A stretch of 11,907 nt of DNA from an uncultured Chromatiaceae bacterium (GTDB taxonomy: Bacteria > Pseudomonadota > Gammaproteobacteria > Enterobacterales > Alteromonadaceae), in assembly GCA_946481195.1 (NCBI GenBank), contig CAMLNG010000062.1, positions 1 to 11,907 of the forward strand, in the 5' to 3' direction. Under the pieces are notes generated by a model, which saw nothing but the letters and a program-made list of their open reading frames with translations, did no database searches and was not told the origin of the DNA. This document shows, one piece after another, positions 1 to 7,369 of the stretch (positions are counted from its first letter, which is position 1; the number at the start of each line of letters is the position of its first letter). The position numbers were made by a program, and so were the translations under genes.

Positions 1-102
1 TTTCGCGCCCAAAACGCCGCCACCACGCGGTGGCCGAAACGAACAAAACTTAACCGCCAAACGTCAACAGCCCCTAGGGTCTAACGCTGATACATGCGCA
101 CA

Positions 103-136
103 TTGCGGCGTAAGCGCCGGCAGGGCATACTGCCGG
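103..136 (+). promoter_or_regulatory. Hairpin and weak promoter-like element upstream of sulfatase gene
   Basis: A perfect 7-bp inverted repeat CCGGCAG / CTGCCGG (117-123 and 130-136, 6-base loop) lies just before the sulfatase gene. TTGCGG at 103-108 and CATACT at 126-131 are separated by 17 bases, which fits a poor sigma70 promoter whose -10 sits inside the hairpin. No T-run follows, so it is not an ordinary terminator. Nearby are another hairpin, GCCACC / GGTGGC (19-24 and 29-34), and the 8-bp palindrome CCCTAGGG (72-79). I see no convincing gene in 1-152. A 26-codon frame from ATG 94 to TAG 172-174 is arginine-rich and lacks a Shine-Dalgarno site. Confidence 0.25.
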
Positions 137-179
137 TTCTGTGCAGCCATGATTGTCTTTTTGCCACAAGGTAGTGCCG

Positions 180-2153
180 TTGTTATTGCCACGTCCTGAT
201 CGTCGTTCCCTGCTGTTGGTAATAGCGCTGAGTCTGTTTTGCTCAGTGCTTGACGCCTGCTTATTTCAACACAAATACCAGTTGTTCACCGGTGGTGGTT
301 TTTTACAGCCGCATACCTTTGTACTGTTCTCTGATCGGCTGTTGTATCTGCTGGCCGGCTGGCTGGCTGATCTGACTGCGGTCGTTTGCGCCTTTTTGCT
401 TTACAACTTGTTGTGCCGGATGCAAACCAGTACTCGCAGTCATCTGTGGTTTGCATTGGTGCTGGTGTTGCTCCAGCTGGGGCATGGTTGGGTCGGTGGC
501 GAGTTGTACCAGTATTTTGGTGATAATCTGGATTGGCAGGTGCTGGCCAATCTGGGGGGCGGTAGTGTGTTGGCGGCAGTCAGTATGGTCCTGACCGAAC
601 TTAGTCTGCACTTGCTGCCAGTGTTAGCCGGCCTGCTGGTCGGTCTGATGTTGTTGTATTGTGTGCATCTCGCGTTTCGCCGTTATCGCGACCCGGTTGC
701 CGATGGAGCCAGCTGGTGGCGCTACAGTTTGGGGTTGTTGCTGCTGTTTTCATTGCAGTGGCAGTTGCTGGCAACCGAGCAGCCGTTTCGCTTTGGTCTG
801 GAAAAAAAACTGTCACAGCAGTTGGTAGCAGGGCTGTTAAATCGACTGACAGATGTTGATTTAGACGGTTATGGCGCCCTGGGTGCGCTGGCGGACCCGG
901 CGCCGATGAATGCCACTTTGTATCCGGGCGCTATGGATATTCCCGGCAATGGCATAGACGAAGATGGCATTGCGGGCGACTTGCCGCTGCAGCCTGCTGC
1001 AGAGTCTGATGTTATGAAGGCGCTACCGCTTCGGGCCGGGCAGCATATATTCCTGGTGGTGCTGGAAAGTGTGCGCGCTGATGCTTTGTTTGCCAAACAA
1101 GATGGCAAAGCAGTGATGCCACATCTGGCTGCGCTGGCAAAACAGGGGAGTTACAGCGAGAATGCTTACAGTCATACCGGTTTTACCACCAGTTCACTGA
1201 AAGCGCTGTTTAACCGAAGTCTGAGTTATCACCCGCCACACCAAAATCTGCTGGACGCGCTGCAGGCGCGGGGGTATCAGATCAACGTATTGTCGGCACA
1301 GGCAGAGCGTTTTGGTGATGTACTCACCGCGGCGCGGTTAAAGCGACCTGGCCAGTATTATTTTGATGCAGATTCAGCACTGGCTGATCGGCTGGACCCT
1401 TCGCTGAATGCCGGTTCTTTGCGGATCAGTGAGCAACGCCTGCTGCGACAACTGCAACAGCGTTTTGCTGAAGTGAACTGGGCGCAGCCACAGTTTTTTT
1501 ATCTGAACGTTCAGGCTGCGCATTACCCTTACCATCATAAAGAGATGTTGCCATTGCTCACGCACCAGTCTATCAGCCGCCAGCAAATGCAACCGGTGAA
1601 TAAGGCGTTGTTACAGCTCAGTTATTACAACGCAGTTGCAAATGCGGACTGGTTGGTGGGGCAATTGCAACAGCTATTGGACAGTTTTCAGCTGATGACA
1701 CACAGCACAATGCTGGTGACCTCGGACCACGGCGAATCTTTGTTTGATGATGGATTTCTTGGTCATGGTCATCAGTTAAATGACACGCAAACAAAGGTAC
1801 TGCTGGTTAGTAATCGTCAGATCAATTATCCGCCGGTGCTGGGGCATGCCGATGTTGCGCCGCTGCTGCTGGCGACTGCTCTCGGAGCTCCCATTCCACA
1901 GTCACCGGCAGCCGTGTTACAGGTCGTTGGTCTGGTTCGTGCGCCACAGCAAATTGCCCGAATTGATGCCCAGGGTCGTATGTTATATGACTTCCGGCAA
2001 CGGCATTTTCGCGCCGGGGACAAGGCTAGCTGGGCAGACTTTGCTGAGTTATCAGCAGCAGATCAACAGCGGGCGCTGCAGCTGATCCAGAGCTGGGGTT
2101 TACTGCGCTATCAACAGTCTGATCTGTACCAGCAACAGCTGCGGGGCCACTGA
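180..2153 (+). CDS. Membrane-anchored sulfatase / LtaS-YejM-like hydrolase with calcium-type acidic motif
   Basis: Inner-membrane alkaline-phosphatase-superfamily protein with a periplasmic sulfatase domain (PF00884 type). Residues are numbered from the upstream TTG at 153. About five hydrophobic helices lie near 18-37, 62-86, 97-115, 152-175 and 190-208, as in LtaS and YejM. The catalytic domain begins near 296: LVVLESVRAD carries metal ligand E305, TGFTTSSLKALF holds the likely nucleophile T345 or T346, and SDHGES (D525, H526) followed by GHGH gives further metal ligands. Between membrane and catalytic parts, residues 234-276 carry a degenerate MopE/thrombospondin-like acidic motif (DVDLDGYG, then YPGAMDIPGNGIDEDG). 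The start is uncertain. A TGA at 150 precedes TTG 153, and the first in-frame ATG is at 420, inside the membrane region. TTG 180 is chosen because AAGG (168-171) lies 8 bases upstream. Substrate is unknown; envelope lipid or glycan phosphoethanolamine or phosphoglycerol transfer, or sulfate ester hydrolysis, are possible. Confidence 0.8.
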   Translation: MLLPRPDRRSLLLVIALSLFCSVLDACLFQHKYQLFTGGGFLQPHTFVLFSDRLLYLLAGWLADLTAVVCAFLLYNLLCRMQTSTRSHLWFALVLVLLQLGHGWVGGELYQYFGDNLDWQVLANLGGGSVLAAVSMVLTELSLHLLPVLAGLLVGLMLLYCVHLAFRRYRDPVADGASWWRYSLGLLLLFSLQWQLLATEQPFRFGLEKKLSQQLVAGLLNRLTDVDLDGYGALGALADPAPMNATLYPGAMDIPGNGIDEDGIAGDLPLQPAAESDVMKALPLRAGQHIFLVVLESVRADALFAKQDGKAVMPHLAALAKQGSYSENAYSHTGFTTSSLKALFNRSLSYHPPHQNLLDALQARGYQINVLSAQAERFGDVLTAARLKRPGQYYFDADSALADRLDPSLNAGSLRISEQRLLRQLQQRFAEVNWAQPQFFYLNVQAAHYPYHHKEMLPLLTHQSISRQQMQPVNKALLQLSYYNAVANADWLVGQLQQLLDSFQLMTHSTMLVTSDHGESLFDDGFLGHGHQLNDTQTKVLLVSNRQINYPPVLGHADVAPLLLATALGAPIPQSPAAVLQVVGLVRAPQQIARIDAQGRMLYDFRQRHFRAGDKASWADFAELSAADQQRALQLIQSWGLLRYQQSDLYQQQLRGH

Positions 2154-2219
2154 ACTATCCCGCTGACAGCGTGTTTGGTAACGTGGTGTTTCGCGACAGC
2201 TTTGTCAGTGACAGACCTG

Positions 2220-2819
2220 TTAGCGATTGAGTGGGGCGAAATTAGCTTCGGCTTGCGCCATCCGGATTTGCAACCGGCCAATCTCCTGATTGTAACCCTC
2301 CATCTGATAGCGCAGGCGATCTGCCTGATTCAGTAAAGCCGCGCGGGCAGAAGCGTTTTGCTCAACCGCTATCCGTTGATTGATTGCATAAATATCTTCA
2401 CGTAAAACCAGATTGCGGTTTTGCAGGTCATTGATGGCGGCGGCGATATCGTCCACGGCTTTTTTCGCTTTGTACCAGCGCTGGCCTTGCTGAAAACCCT
2501 GGCGGAAGGCTGGTTCAAGTTTGCCGGTACAGGCGGTGTTGTATTCTTTACCGGCCCGGCCCCAGGCTTCGCCGTGCGGGAAGTCGCAGAAAAACACCAG
2601 ACCCTGGCTATGCCCCTGCTGATAGGTTTTAAAATCCGGCATCACACCATGCTCGGCACAGTCTTTCTGATATTCGCGGAACTTACTGCTGAGTTCACCA
2701 GCTTTACCGTCATTCACCCCAAGGCTATACCAGTCACCCTGCAGACAGTCATCTTTACTGATACTTGCACAGGCATGGAGCTGGCTAAGCAGTGCTAGCA
2801 GAACAATCCGGCGTAACAT
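2220..2819 (-). CDS. DUF2799 family lipoprotein
   Basis: Predicted 199-residue envelope lipoprotein. The signal peptide ends in lipobox LHAC with the acylated cysteine at C17. The following residue is Ala, not Asp, so sorting to the outer membrane is expected. Residues 22-115 match the DUF2799 pattern: a CxxGDWYxxGxxDG start, a Cys in the DCAEHG stretch, YQQGHSQGL with a Cys just after, then GxxYxxxC. The four mature cysteines (25, 54, 78, 97) could form two disulfides. Residues 120-195 are charged, with Leu/Ile/Ala spacing typical of a coiled coil. AAGGA sits about 7 bases before the ATG, supporting the start. It is convergent with the sulfatase gene (66-base gap without a T-run terminator) and lies 91 bases downstream of the diguanylate cyclase gene. 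The molecular role of DUF2799 is unknown. Confidence 0.8.
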   Translation of the reverse strand: MLRRIVLLALLSQLHACASISKDDCLQGDWYSLGVNDGKAGELSSKFREYQKDCAEHGVMPDFKTYQQGHSQGLVFFCDFPHGEAWGRAGKEYNTACTGKLEPAFRQGFQQGQRWYKAKKAVDDIAAAINDLQNRNLVLREDIYAINQRIAVEQNASARAALLNQADRLRYQMEGYNQEIGRLQIRMAQAEANFAPLNR

Positions 2820-2910
2820 AATGATCCTTTTCGGTTTATTTGGGTCTCGATCAGTTGCTGCCGCATGCTAACGGCCTGATTTTACTTTGTAAAGTGATGG
2901 TGACTCTGTG

Positions 2911-3834
2911 TTAGCCTGCCTGCAGGCAGCACACCTGATTGCGGCCATTGTGTTTGGCCTGATACAACGCCAGATCAGCCTGATTATACAGCGTCTCAAA
3001 ACTGACCGCGCTGGCGGCGGTGCAGACGCCGATAGATACTGTGACCTGCAGTTGTAATTGTTGATAGTGCACTTGGGTGGCGGCAACAGTAGTGCGGACC
3101 CGTTCTGCCACTTGAACCGCAGTGTCAGCATCGGTCTGGCTTAAAAATATCGCGAATTCCTCGCCGCCGATCCGACCAAAAATATCGTATTCCCGTAAGG
3201 TATGTTTGATGGCTGCAGCCATTTGTGCCAGTACCGCATCACCGGCCTGATGGCCGTAGCTGTCGTTCACCGATTTAAAAAAGTCGACATCCAGCACCAG
3301 CAGAGCGGTTGCACTGTGTTGCCGGCCGCTGCGGCTCAGCTCGGAATGGACGGAATCAACAAAACAACGCCGATTGGCGATTTGGGTCAGTTCATCGGTC
3401 AGGGCCAGTTGCCGCAACGAGTGCAAACCATCCGACAAATCGCGTTCCAGTAATTTTTGTCGGGTAATTTCTTTGCTTTGGATCAGCAAACGGCCGTCGC
3501 TGAGTAATTGTTCTGAAAATAAAAACCAGCGGCCATCCACCAAATCCACTTCAAATATCCGGTAGCTGCGCTGCCGGCGTTTCGCCTGCGCTGCCAGTAA
3601 CCACTGCTCGATGTCGTCGTGGTCAATCCGTATTCCCTGCTGATGAATAAAAGCAAAACGAGCCAGATCCGCGAAAGTGGCGCCGTTGATCTGACTGGCA
3701 TCCCGGGCAAACAATGCGGCAAAACTCTGGTTACAGACCAGCAGCTGGTCTGAAGCGTCAAATACGGCATAACCATCTTCACTGTGGAGGATAAAATCGG
3801 CGATTAATGTGGCAAGTTGTTGGGCTGTCGTCAT
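2911..3834 (-). CDS. PAS-GGDEF diguanylate cyclase
   Basis: Soluble 307-residue signalling enzyme predicted to make cyclic di-GMP from two GTP. An N-terminal PAS-like sensor covers about 12-125 (GYAVFDASDQLLVCNQSFAALFA near its start). A short helical linker, KLLERDLSDGLHSLRQLA, leads to the GGDEF domain at 145-303. Visible catalytic features are LTDELTQIANRR (146-156), metal ligand D182 in LDVDFFKSVND, and the signature G223-G224-E225-E226-F227, an active GGEEF variant. RxxD at 214-217 lies five residues before the signature, so the inhibitory I-site is intact. There is no transmembrane segment or signal peptide and no EAL domain. The Shine-Dalgarno sequence before ATG 3834 is weak. The gene is divergent from the solute-binding-protein gene at 3977 across a 142-base gap. 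The PAS ligand cannot be read from sequence. Confidence 0.9.
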   Translation of the reverse strand: MTTAQQLATLIADFILHSEDGYAVFDASDQLLVCNQSFAALFARDASQINGATFADLARFAFIHQQGIRIDHDDIEQWLLAAQAKRRQRSYRIFEVDLVDGRWFLFSEQLLSDGRLLIQSKEITRQKLLERDLSDGLHSLRQLALTDELTQIANRRCFVDSVHSELSRSGRQHSATALLVLDVDFFKSVNDSYGHQAGDAVLAQMAAAIKHTLREYDIFGRIGGEEFAIFLSQTDADTAVQVAERVRTTVAATQVHYQQLQLQVTVSIGVCTAASAVSFETLYNQADLALYQAKHNGRNQVCCLQAG

Positions 3835-3924
3835 TGTGGCTATCAGTTTCAGTGAGCTTGGAACAGCATCAGTGTAGTCCGGTTTTGCCTCTGGAGATGG
3901 CCGTTTGTACGCGGGAATTTATGC

Positions 3925-3953
3925 TTGCCGCCTGTGGTCATGGTCTCTATAGT
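3925..3953 (+). promoter_or_regulatory. Predicted sigma70 promoter of the 3977 gene
   Basis: TTGCCG at 3925-3930 (4 of 6 to consensus) and TATAGT at 3948-3953 (5 of 6) are separated by exactly 17 bases. Transcription would start near 3960, giving a 5' leader of about 17 bases before the GTG at 3977. It is the best promoter-like pair in the divergent gap and would serve the solute-binding protein and probably the genes behind it. Matching by eye only. Confidence 0.5.
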
Positions 3954-3976
3954 ATGATTATCCGCCAGGCAAAACG

Positions 3977-4900
3977 GTGACACAGGTGCGTAAATTCATT
4001 GGGTTTTTATTCTGCTGTTGCCAATTATTTGCGTCCGCACAGGCTGATGACAGCCAGCATATCCGTGTGCTGGGTTTGCAGTCGCCCGGTGAAGCCAGTG
4101 TCAGTTATTACCATGATTTGTTGCAGCTGGTGCTGAACCGGACTAAGGCCGAATACGGTGCCGCCCGGATTGAATCGCTGAAACCCCCGCCTTTGGGTGA
4201 CTATCGTTACCTCCTGATGAAACAGAATTTTATCGATGTGCATCATTTTGGTACATCACCCGAACTGGAGCGTGACCTGCTGCCAGTCCGGGTTCCGTTG
4301 TTAGCCGGTGGATTAGGCTGGCGTGGTTTTATCATCCGGAAAACCGATCGGCAGGCTTTCCGGCAAATCCGCCACCTCAGCGAATTAAAGCGCCTGACAG
4401 CCTGCCAGGGCGAACTGTGGCCGGACAGCGATATCTTGCGCGCGGCTGGTTTAAAAGTAATGACCGCTGAGCGTCATGACCAAATGCTGGAGCTGTTGCG
4501 TCGTGAGCGTTGCGATTATTTTCCACGGAGTATTTTCGAAGGTCCGGTCGAACAAAAAGCCTTCGCTGCGGCCTATCCAGACCTTGAATACAACACCAGT
4601 TTGTTGTTGCATTATCCATTTGCGATGTATTTTTTTGTAAATAAAGACAATAAGGTATTGGCGGAGCGCTTGTTCAAAGGTCTGGATAAACTGGCACGCA
4701 GTGGGGAATTACAGGAATTTTTGCAGGCTCATCCCATCGCGCACCAAGTGTTTCCGCTCAGCCAATTCAGTCAATCGGTCGTGTTCCAGCTGGACAATCC
4801 GTTGTTACCGGCCGAAACGCCTCTGCAGCAGCCGGAATACTGGCTGAAAGTGCCGGTGGCGGAAGCGGTGATTGCAGACCAGTCCCTGCGCCAGCTCTGA
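3977..4900 (+). CDS. Orphan periplasmic solute-binding protein (SBP_bac_3-like)
   Basis: Secreted 307-residue protein with the overall pattern of a type 2 periplasmic binding fold. The signal peptide is residues 1-23, a hydrophobic run FIGFLFCCCQLF with an AQA|DD cleavage site. Mature-part landmarks are the first strand HIRVLGLQ (about 28-35), the central strand-switch stretch LLAGGLGWRGFIIRK, LTACQGELWPDSDIL, and AMYFFVNKDN plus a helical end LAERLFKGLDKLARSGELQEFL, all common in amino-acid-type binding proteins. No permease or ATPase gene is adjacent, so an ABC importer role is unproven. Such orphan proteins are frequent in Alteromonadales and may act as periplasmic sensors or scavengers. 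The GTG start at 3977 is used because it gives a full signal peptide; GTG 3986 is an alternative. The methyltransferase gene follows after 39 bases. Ligand unknown. Confidence 0.7.
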   Translation: MTQVRKFIGFLFCCCQLFASAQADDSQHIRVLGLQSPGEASVSYYHDLLQLVLNRTKAEYGAARIESLKPPPLGDYRYLLMKQNFIDVHHFGTSPELERDLLPVRVPLLAGGLGWRGFIIRKTDRQAFRQIRHLSELKRLTACQGELWPDSDILRAAGLKVMTAERHDQMLELLRRERCDYFPRSIFEGPVEQKAFAAAYPDLEYNTSLLLHYPFAMYFFVNKDNKVLAERLFKGLDKLARSGELQEFLQAHPIAHQVFPLSQFSQSVVFQLDNPLLPAETPLQQPEYWLKVPVAEAVIADQSLRQL

Positions 4901-4906
4901 TATACT
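4898..4906 (+). promoter_or_regulatory. Possible extended -10 promoter for methyltransferase gene
   Basis: TGATATACT fits the extended -10 form TGnTATAAT (TATACT matches 5 of 6). It overlaps the stop codon region of the preceding gene, and no good -35 lies 17 bases upstream. It could give internal expression of the methyltransferase and thioesterase genes within an otherwise continuous plus-strand run. Confidence 0.35.
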
Positions 4907-4939
4907 GCGCACCAGAATTTATAGCTGCCGGACTGATTA

Positions 4940-6154
4940 ATGAGCCAACCTGATTTATCTGCCCCACTTGCCGGTTTTATCCGGCAATTCCTCGACGCCT
5001 TTAACCAGAATCAATTGCTCCGCCTGGTTTTGTCGCGGTATGAAGGCAGTCAGAGCGAACTGAACCGGATCCAAATCCGGCCGATTTTACTGAAAACCGG
5101 TATTCAGCTCAGTGTGTTATTTGAAAACAAGACTTTTGACCAAACCAAAAATTTTAGTGCTGAAGCGCTGACACCGCTATTAACCCAATGGCTGACAACA
5201 GACTTTAAGGCGGCGTTGTTAGAATGCAACGGCAGCGAAACACAGCTGACAATCTCCAAAAAAGGCAAAGTGCTGTGCAACACCCGCAAAACCGGCGGGG
5301 CTACCGGGGCGCCACTGCAAAGCCATAATCGGGAAAAACAGCGCTTTATCGACAGTGATGCGCCATTTCTGCGTGAACTGGGCATTAGCGGCAGTGATGG
5401 TCAGATTGCGCCGACCATGCAAAAAAAATGGAAGCAAATTAATAAGTTCATTGAAATTTTCGCACGGGCTTTAAAAGAAGCGGCTTTGCTGGGTCCTGAT
5501 CCGCTAACCATCGCTGATTTTGGTTCCGGCAAAGCTTATCTGACTTTTGCAGTTGCTCATTATCTGCAACAACTGGCGCAGCCAGCGACAGTCATCGGCG
5601 TTGAACTCCGCCAGAGCCTGGTGGACTTATGCAATACCACGGCGGCGCGGTTGAATCAGCCGGGGATCCGCTTTGAACAAGGTGATGTACAACATTATCA
5701 AAGCACAGGCCTGGATGTGATGATCGCGTTACATGCCTGTGATACCGCAACGGACCACGCTATCCATATGGGGATCCGGGCCGGTGCGGCTGTCATTATG
5801 TGTTCGCCCTGTTGCCATAAAGAGATCCGGCCGCAGTTGCAAAGCCCGGCGATATTATCGCCATTATTACAGCATGGTATTCATCTGGGGCAGGAAGCGG
5901 AAATGCTGACCGACGGTATCCGCGCCTTGCTGTTGGAAGCCTATGGTTATGATACGCAAGTATTTGAATTTATTGCGCTTGAACACACCAGCAAAAACAA
6001 AATGATTTTAGCAGTGAAAAGGTCAGGGCCGATAAACGCCAGCCGGCAGCAGGCAGTACTGGCGCAGGTCAGCGCATTAAAGCAGTTTTATGGCGTCTCC
6101 AGACATTGTCTGGAATCTTTACTGGCGGCGGAAGCATCTGGCACGTCGCTCTGA
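4940..6154 (+). CDS. Class I SAM-dependent methyltransferase, Methyltransf_32 (GSTCD/METTL25-like)
   Basis: Cytosolic 404-residue protein predicted to transfer a methyl group from S-adenosylmethionine. The first 130 residues are a less conserved N-terminal domain. HNREKQRFIDSDAPFL (129-144) is the conserved lead-in. The Rossmann methyltransferase core runs about 165-360: motif I IADFGSGKAYLTFAV (191-205), an acidic end of strand 2 at E222 in VIGVELR, LDVMIALHACDTATD (258-272) as the strand-4 region, and the signature CSPCCHKE (288-295). This ALHACDTATD plus CSPCCHKE pair is typical of PF13679, which includes the eukaryotic GSTCD and METTL25 proteins. An RNA substrate is often suspected for the family, but I cannot name one here. 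The Shine-Dalgarno site is weak (GGAC upstream). The thioesterase gene follows 25 bases later, suggesting co-transcription. Confidence 0.85.
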   Translation: MSQPDLSAPLAGFIRQFLDAFNQNQLLRLVLSRYEGSQSELNRIQIRPILLKTGIQLSVLFENKTFDQTKNFSAEALTPLLTQWLTTDFKAALLECNGSETQLTISKKGKVLCNTRKTGGATGAPLQSHNREKQRFIDSDAPFLRELGISGSDGQIAPTMQKKWKQINKFIEIFARALKEAALLGPDPLTIADFGSGKAYLTFAVAHYLQQLAQPATVIGVELRQSLVDLCNTTAARLNQPGIRFEQGDVQHYQSTGLDVMIALHACDTATDHAIHMGIRAGAAVIMCSPCCHKEIRPQLQSPAILSPLLQHGIHLGQEAEMLTDGIRALLLEAYGYDTQVFEFIALEHTSKNKMILAVKRSGPINASRQQAVLAQVSALKQFYGVSRHCLESLLAAEASGTSL

Positions 6155-6179
6155 GCAGCATGGCAAAAAGGAAATAAGC

Positions 6180-6584
6180 ATGACTGAGTTGTTTTCAGTT
6201 GACTTTAAAGTACGTGATTACGAGTGCGATATGCAGGGTATTGTCAATAATGCCGTGTATTTCCACTATTTGGAGCATGCGCGGCACGAATATCTGTTGG
6301 CCTGCGGTCTTGATTTTGCCAAGCTGACGCGGGAAAAAATTCACCTGGTTGTGGTGCGATCGGAAATGGACTACAAGGCATCGTTACAAAGTGGCGACCA
6401 GTTTGTCGTCACAGTGCAATACCAGCCGGTGTCAAAACTGCGGTTTGGGTTCCGCCAACAGGTGCGGCGTTGTCCGGACCAAAAACTGATGTTGGATGCT
6501 TTGATCACAGGGACGGCACTGAATGCAGAGGGGAGGCCATTTATTCCGGACTTTATCAGTGCTCTGGCTGCGGCGAACCAATAA
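6180..6584 (+). CDS. Acyl-CoA thioesterase, hotdog fold (YbgC/FadM-like)
   Basis: Cytosolic 134-residue 4HBT-type hotdog protein, the usual length for the family, predicted to hydrolyse an acyl-CoA thioester. The signature is at the N-terminus: VRDYECDMQGIVNNAVYFHYLE, then HARHEYL. D17 is the likely catalytic aspartate in the D-x-x-G-I-V-N-N motif, and the following helix carries E32 and the conserved HAR. LVVVRSEMDYKASLQSGD and the later strands match the rest of the fold. The start is ATG 6180, because AAGGA (6168-6172) lies 7 bases upstream and everything before it in frame overlaps the methyltransferase gene. Chain-length preference cannot be told. FadM-type enzymes act in fatty-acid breakdown and YbgC at the envelope; no tol genes are nearby, so the FadM-like name is only descriptive. 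Confidence 0.85.
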   Translation: MTELFSVDFKVRDYECDMQGIVNNAVYFHYLEHARHEYLLACGLDFAKLTREKIHLVVVRSEMDYKASLQSGDQFVVTVQYQPVSKLRFGFRQQVRRCPDQKLMLDALITGTALNAEGRPFIPDFISALAAANQ

Positions 6585-7368
6585 GCATGGCGGGCCATTA
6601 CGCCGCTTGATCACGATCATCAGCTGTTGCTGCGTACTGCCGCTGCATGCGGCGTCGCTGCGCATCTGTGTGCAGAATATCGATTATTACCCGCATTATG
6701 ATTTCAGCACACAACCCGGTCGTGGTTATGCAGCAGATTTGTTTGCACTGTTCAGCGCAAAAACCGGTTTGCAAATTAGTGTGTTGCCCTTGCCGGTGAA
6801 ACGGTTACAGGACAATCCGGACTGCCAGCTGGTGTACCCGGATAATCCGCAATGGCACAGTGCCAAAGGTGAAACACAGCCGCTTTTTTTCAGCCAGCCA
6901 CTGACCGGCATTATTGGCGCAACGTTGGTGCGTCGTGGCGACGCTGAGCTGGAGTTAGCCGCTGTGCGTGCTATTGCGGTACCGCGTGGATTTACCCCAG
7001 ACCATCTGCTGGCGGTGCAAAAAGACTATAACTTTGAACTCGTTGAAACCAGTGATGCTACAGCAGCCATTCAAATGCTGTTAAAACAACGGGTGGATGC
7101 CGCCGATGTCGAATGGCATGTGGCTAGGCATTTATTACAAAAACTCGGCCAACCACAAGGCGCAGAGATTGGCCGGCAGTTGCCTCTTGCCAGCGTTGGT
7201 TTTCATTTGTCGAGCAGGGACCACGGCGAAATGCTGCGCCGTTTTGACCGGTTTTTGCTGCAGTATCACGCTGAAATCATACAGCTCAAAGCACGTTATC
7301 AGTTGCAGAGTCCTGCAGATCTGCAGTTGGAGGCGACTGTGTCCGTAGCCGGCACACTACACCCCTAA
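6559..7368 (+). CDS. Second orphan periplasmic solute-binding-like protein
   Basis: Predicted secreted protein of about 269 residues. A hydrophobic signal segment, LITIISCCCVLPLHAA, is followed by the mature start SLRICVQNIDYYPHYDF, resembling the first strand and ligand loop of SBP_bac_3 proteins. RGYAADLFALFSAKTGLQISVLPLP is the conserved next unit. LTGIIGATLVRRGD and AVRAIAVPRGFTPDHLLAVQ mark the second lobe, and the C-terminal helix is MLRRFDRFLLQYHAEII. No transporter partner is adjacent. The start is uncertain: GTG 6559 gives a positively charged n-region and overlaps the thioesterase gene by 26 bases. ATG 6523 would overlap by 62 bases, and TTG 6607 would leave a signal peptide without basic residues. 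No good Shine-Dalgarno site supports any of them, so translational coupling to the thioesterase is likely. Ligand unknown. Confidence 0.65.
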   Translation: MLWLRRTNKHGGPLRRLITIISCCCVLPLHAASLRICVQNIDYYPHYDFSTQPGRGYAADLFALFSAKTGLQISVLPLPVKRLQDNPDCQLVYPDNPQWHSAKGETQPLFFSQPLTGIIGATLVRRGDAELELAAVRAIAVPRGFTPDHLLAVQKDYNFELVETSDATAAIQMLLKQRVDAADVEWHVARHLLQKLGQPQGAEIGRQLPLASVGFHLSSRDHGEMLRRFDRFLLQYHAEIIQLKARYQLQSPADLQLEATVSVAGTLHP

Positions 7369-7369
7369 A

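Noticed and set aside
94..174. Arginine-rich 26-codon ORF before the sulfatase gene
   Set aside because: No ribosome site precedes it and it runs through the hairpin at 117-136; probably chance.
2154..2219. Bidirectional terminator between the convergent sulfatase and DUF2799 genes
   Set aside because: Short inverted repeats such as CGCTG/CAGCG exist, but no T-run follows on either strand.
6090..6179. N-terminal extension of the thioesterase frame
   Set aside because: This stretch overlaps the methyltransferase gene end, gives a low-complexity basic sequence unlike hotdog proteins, and the ATG at 6180 has a good ribosome site with the expected N-terminus.
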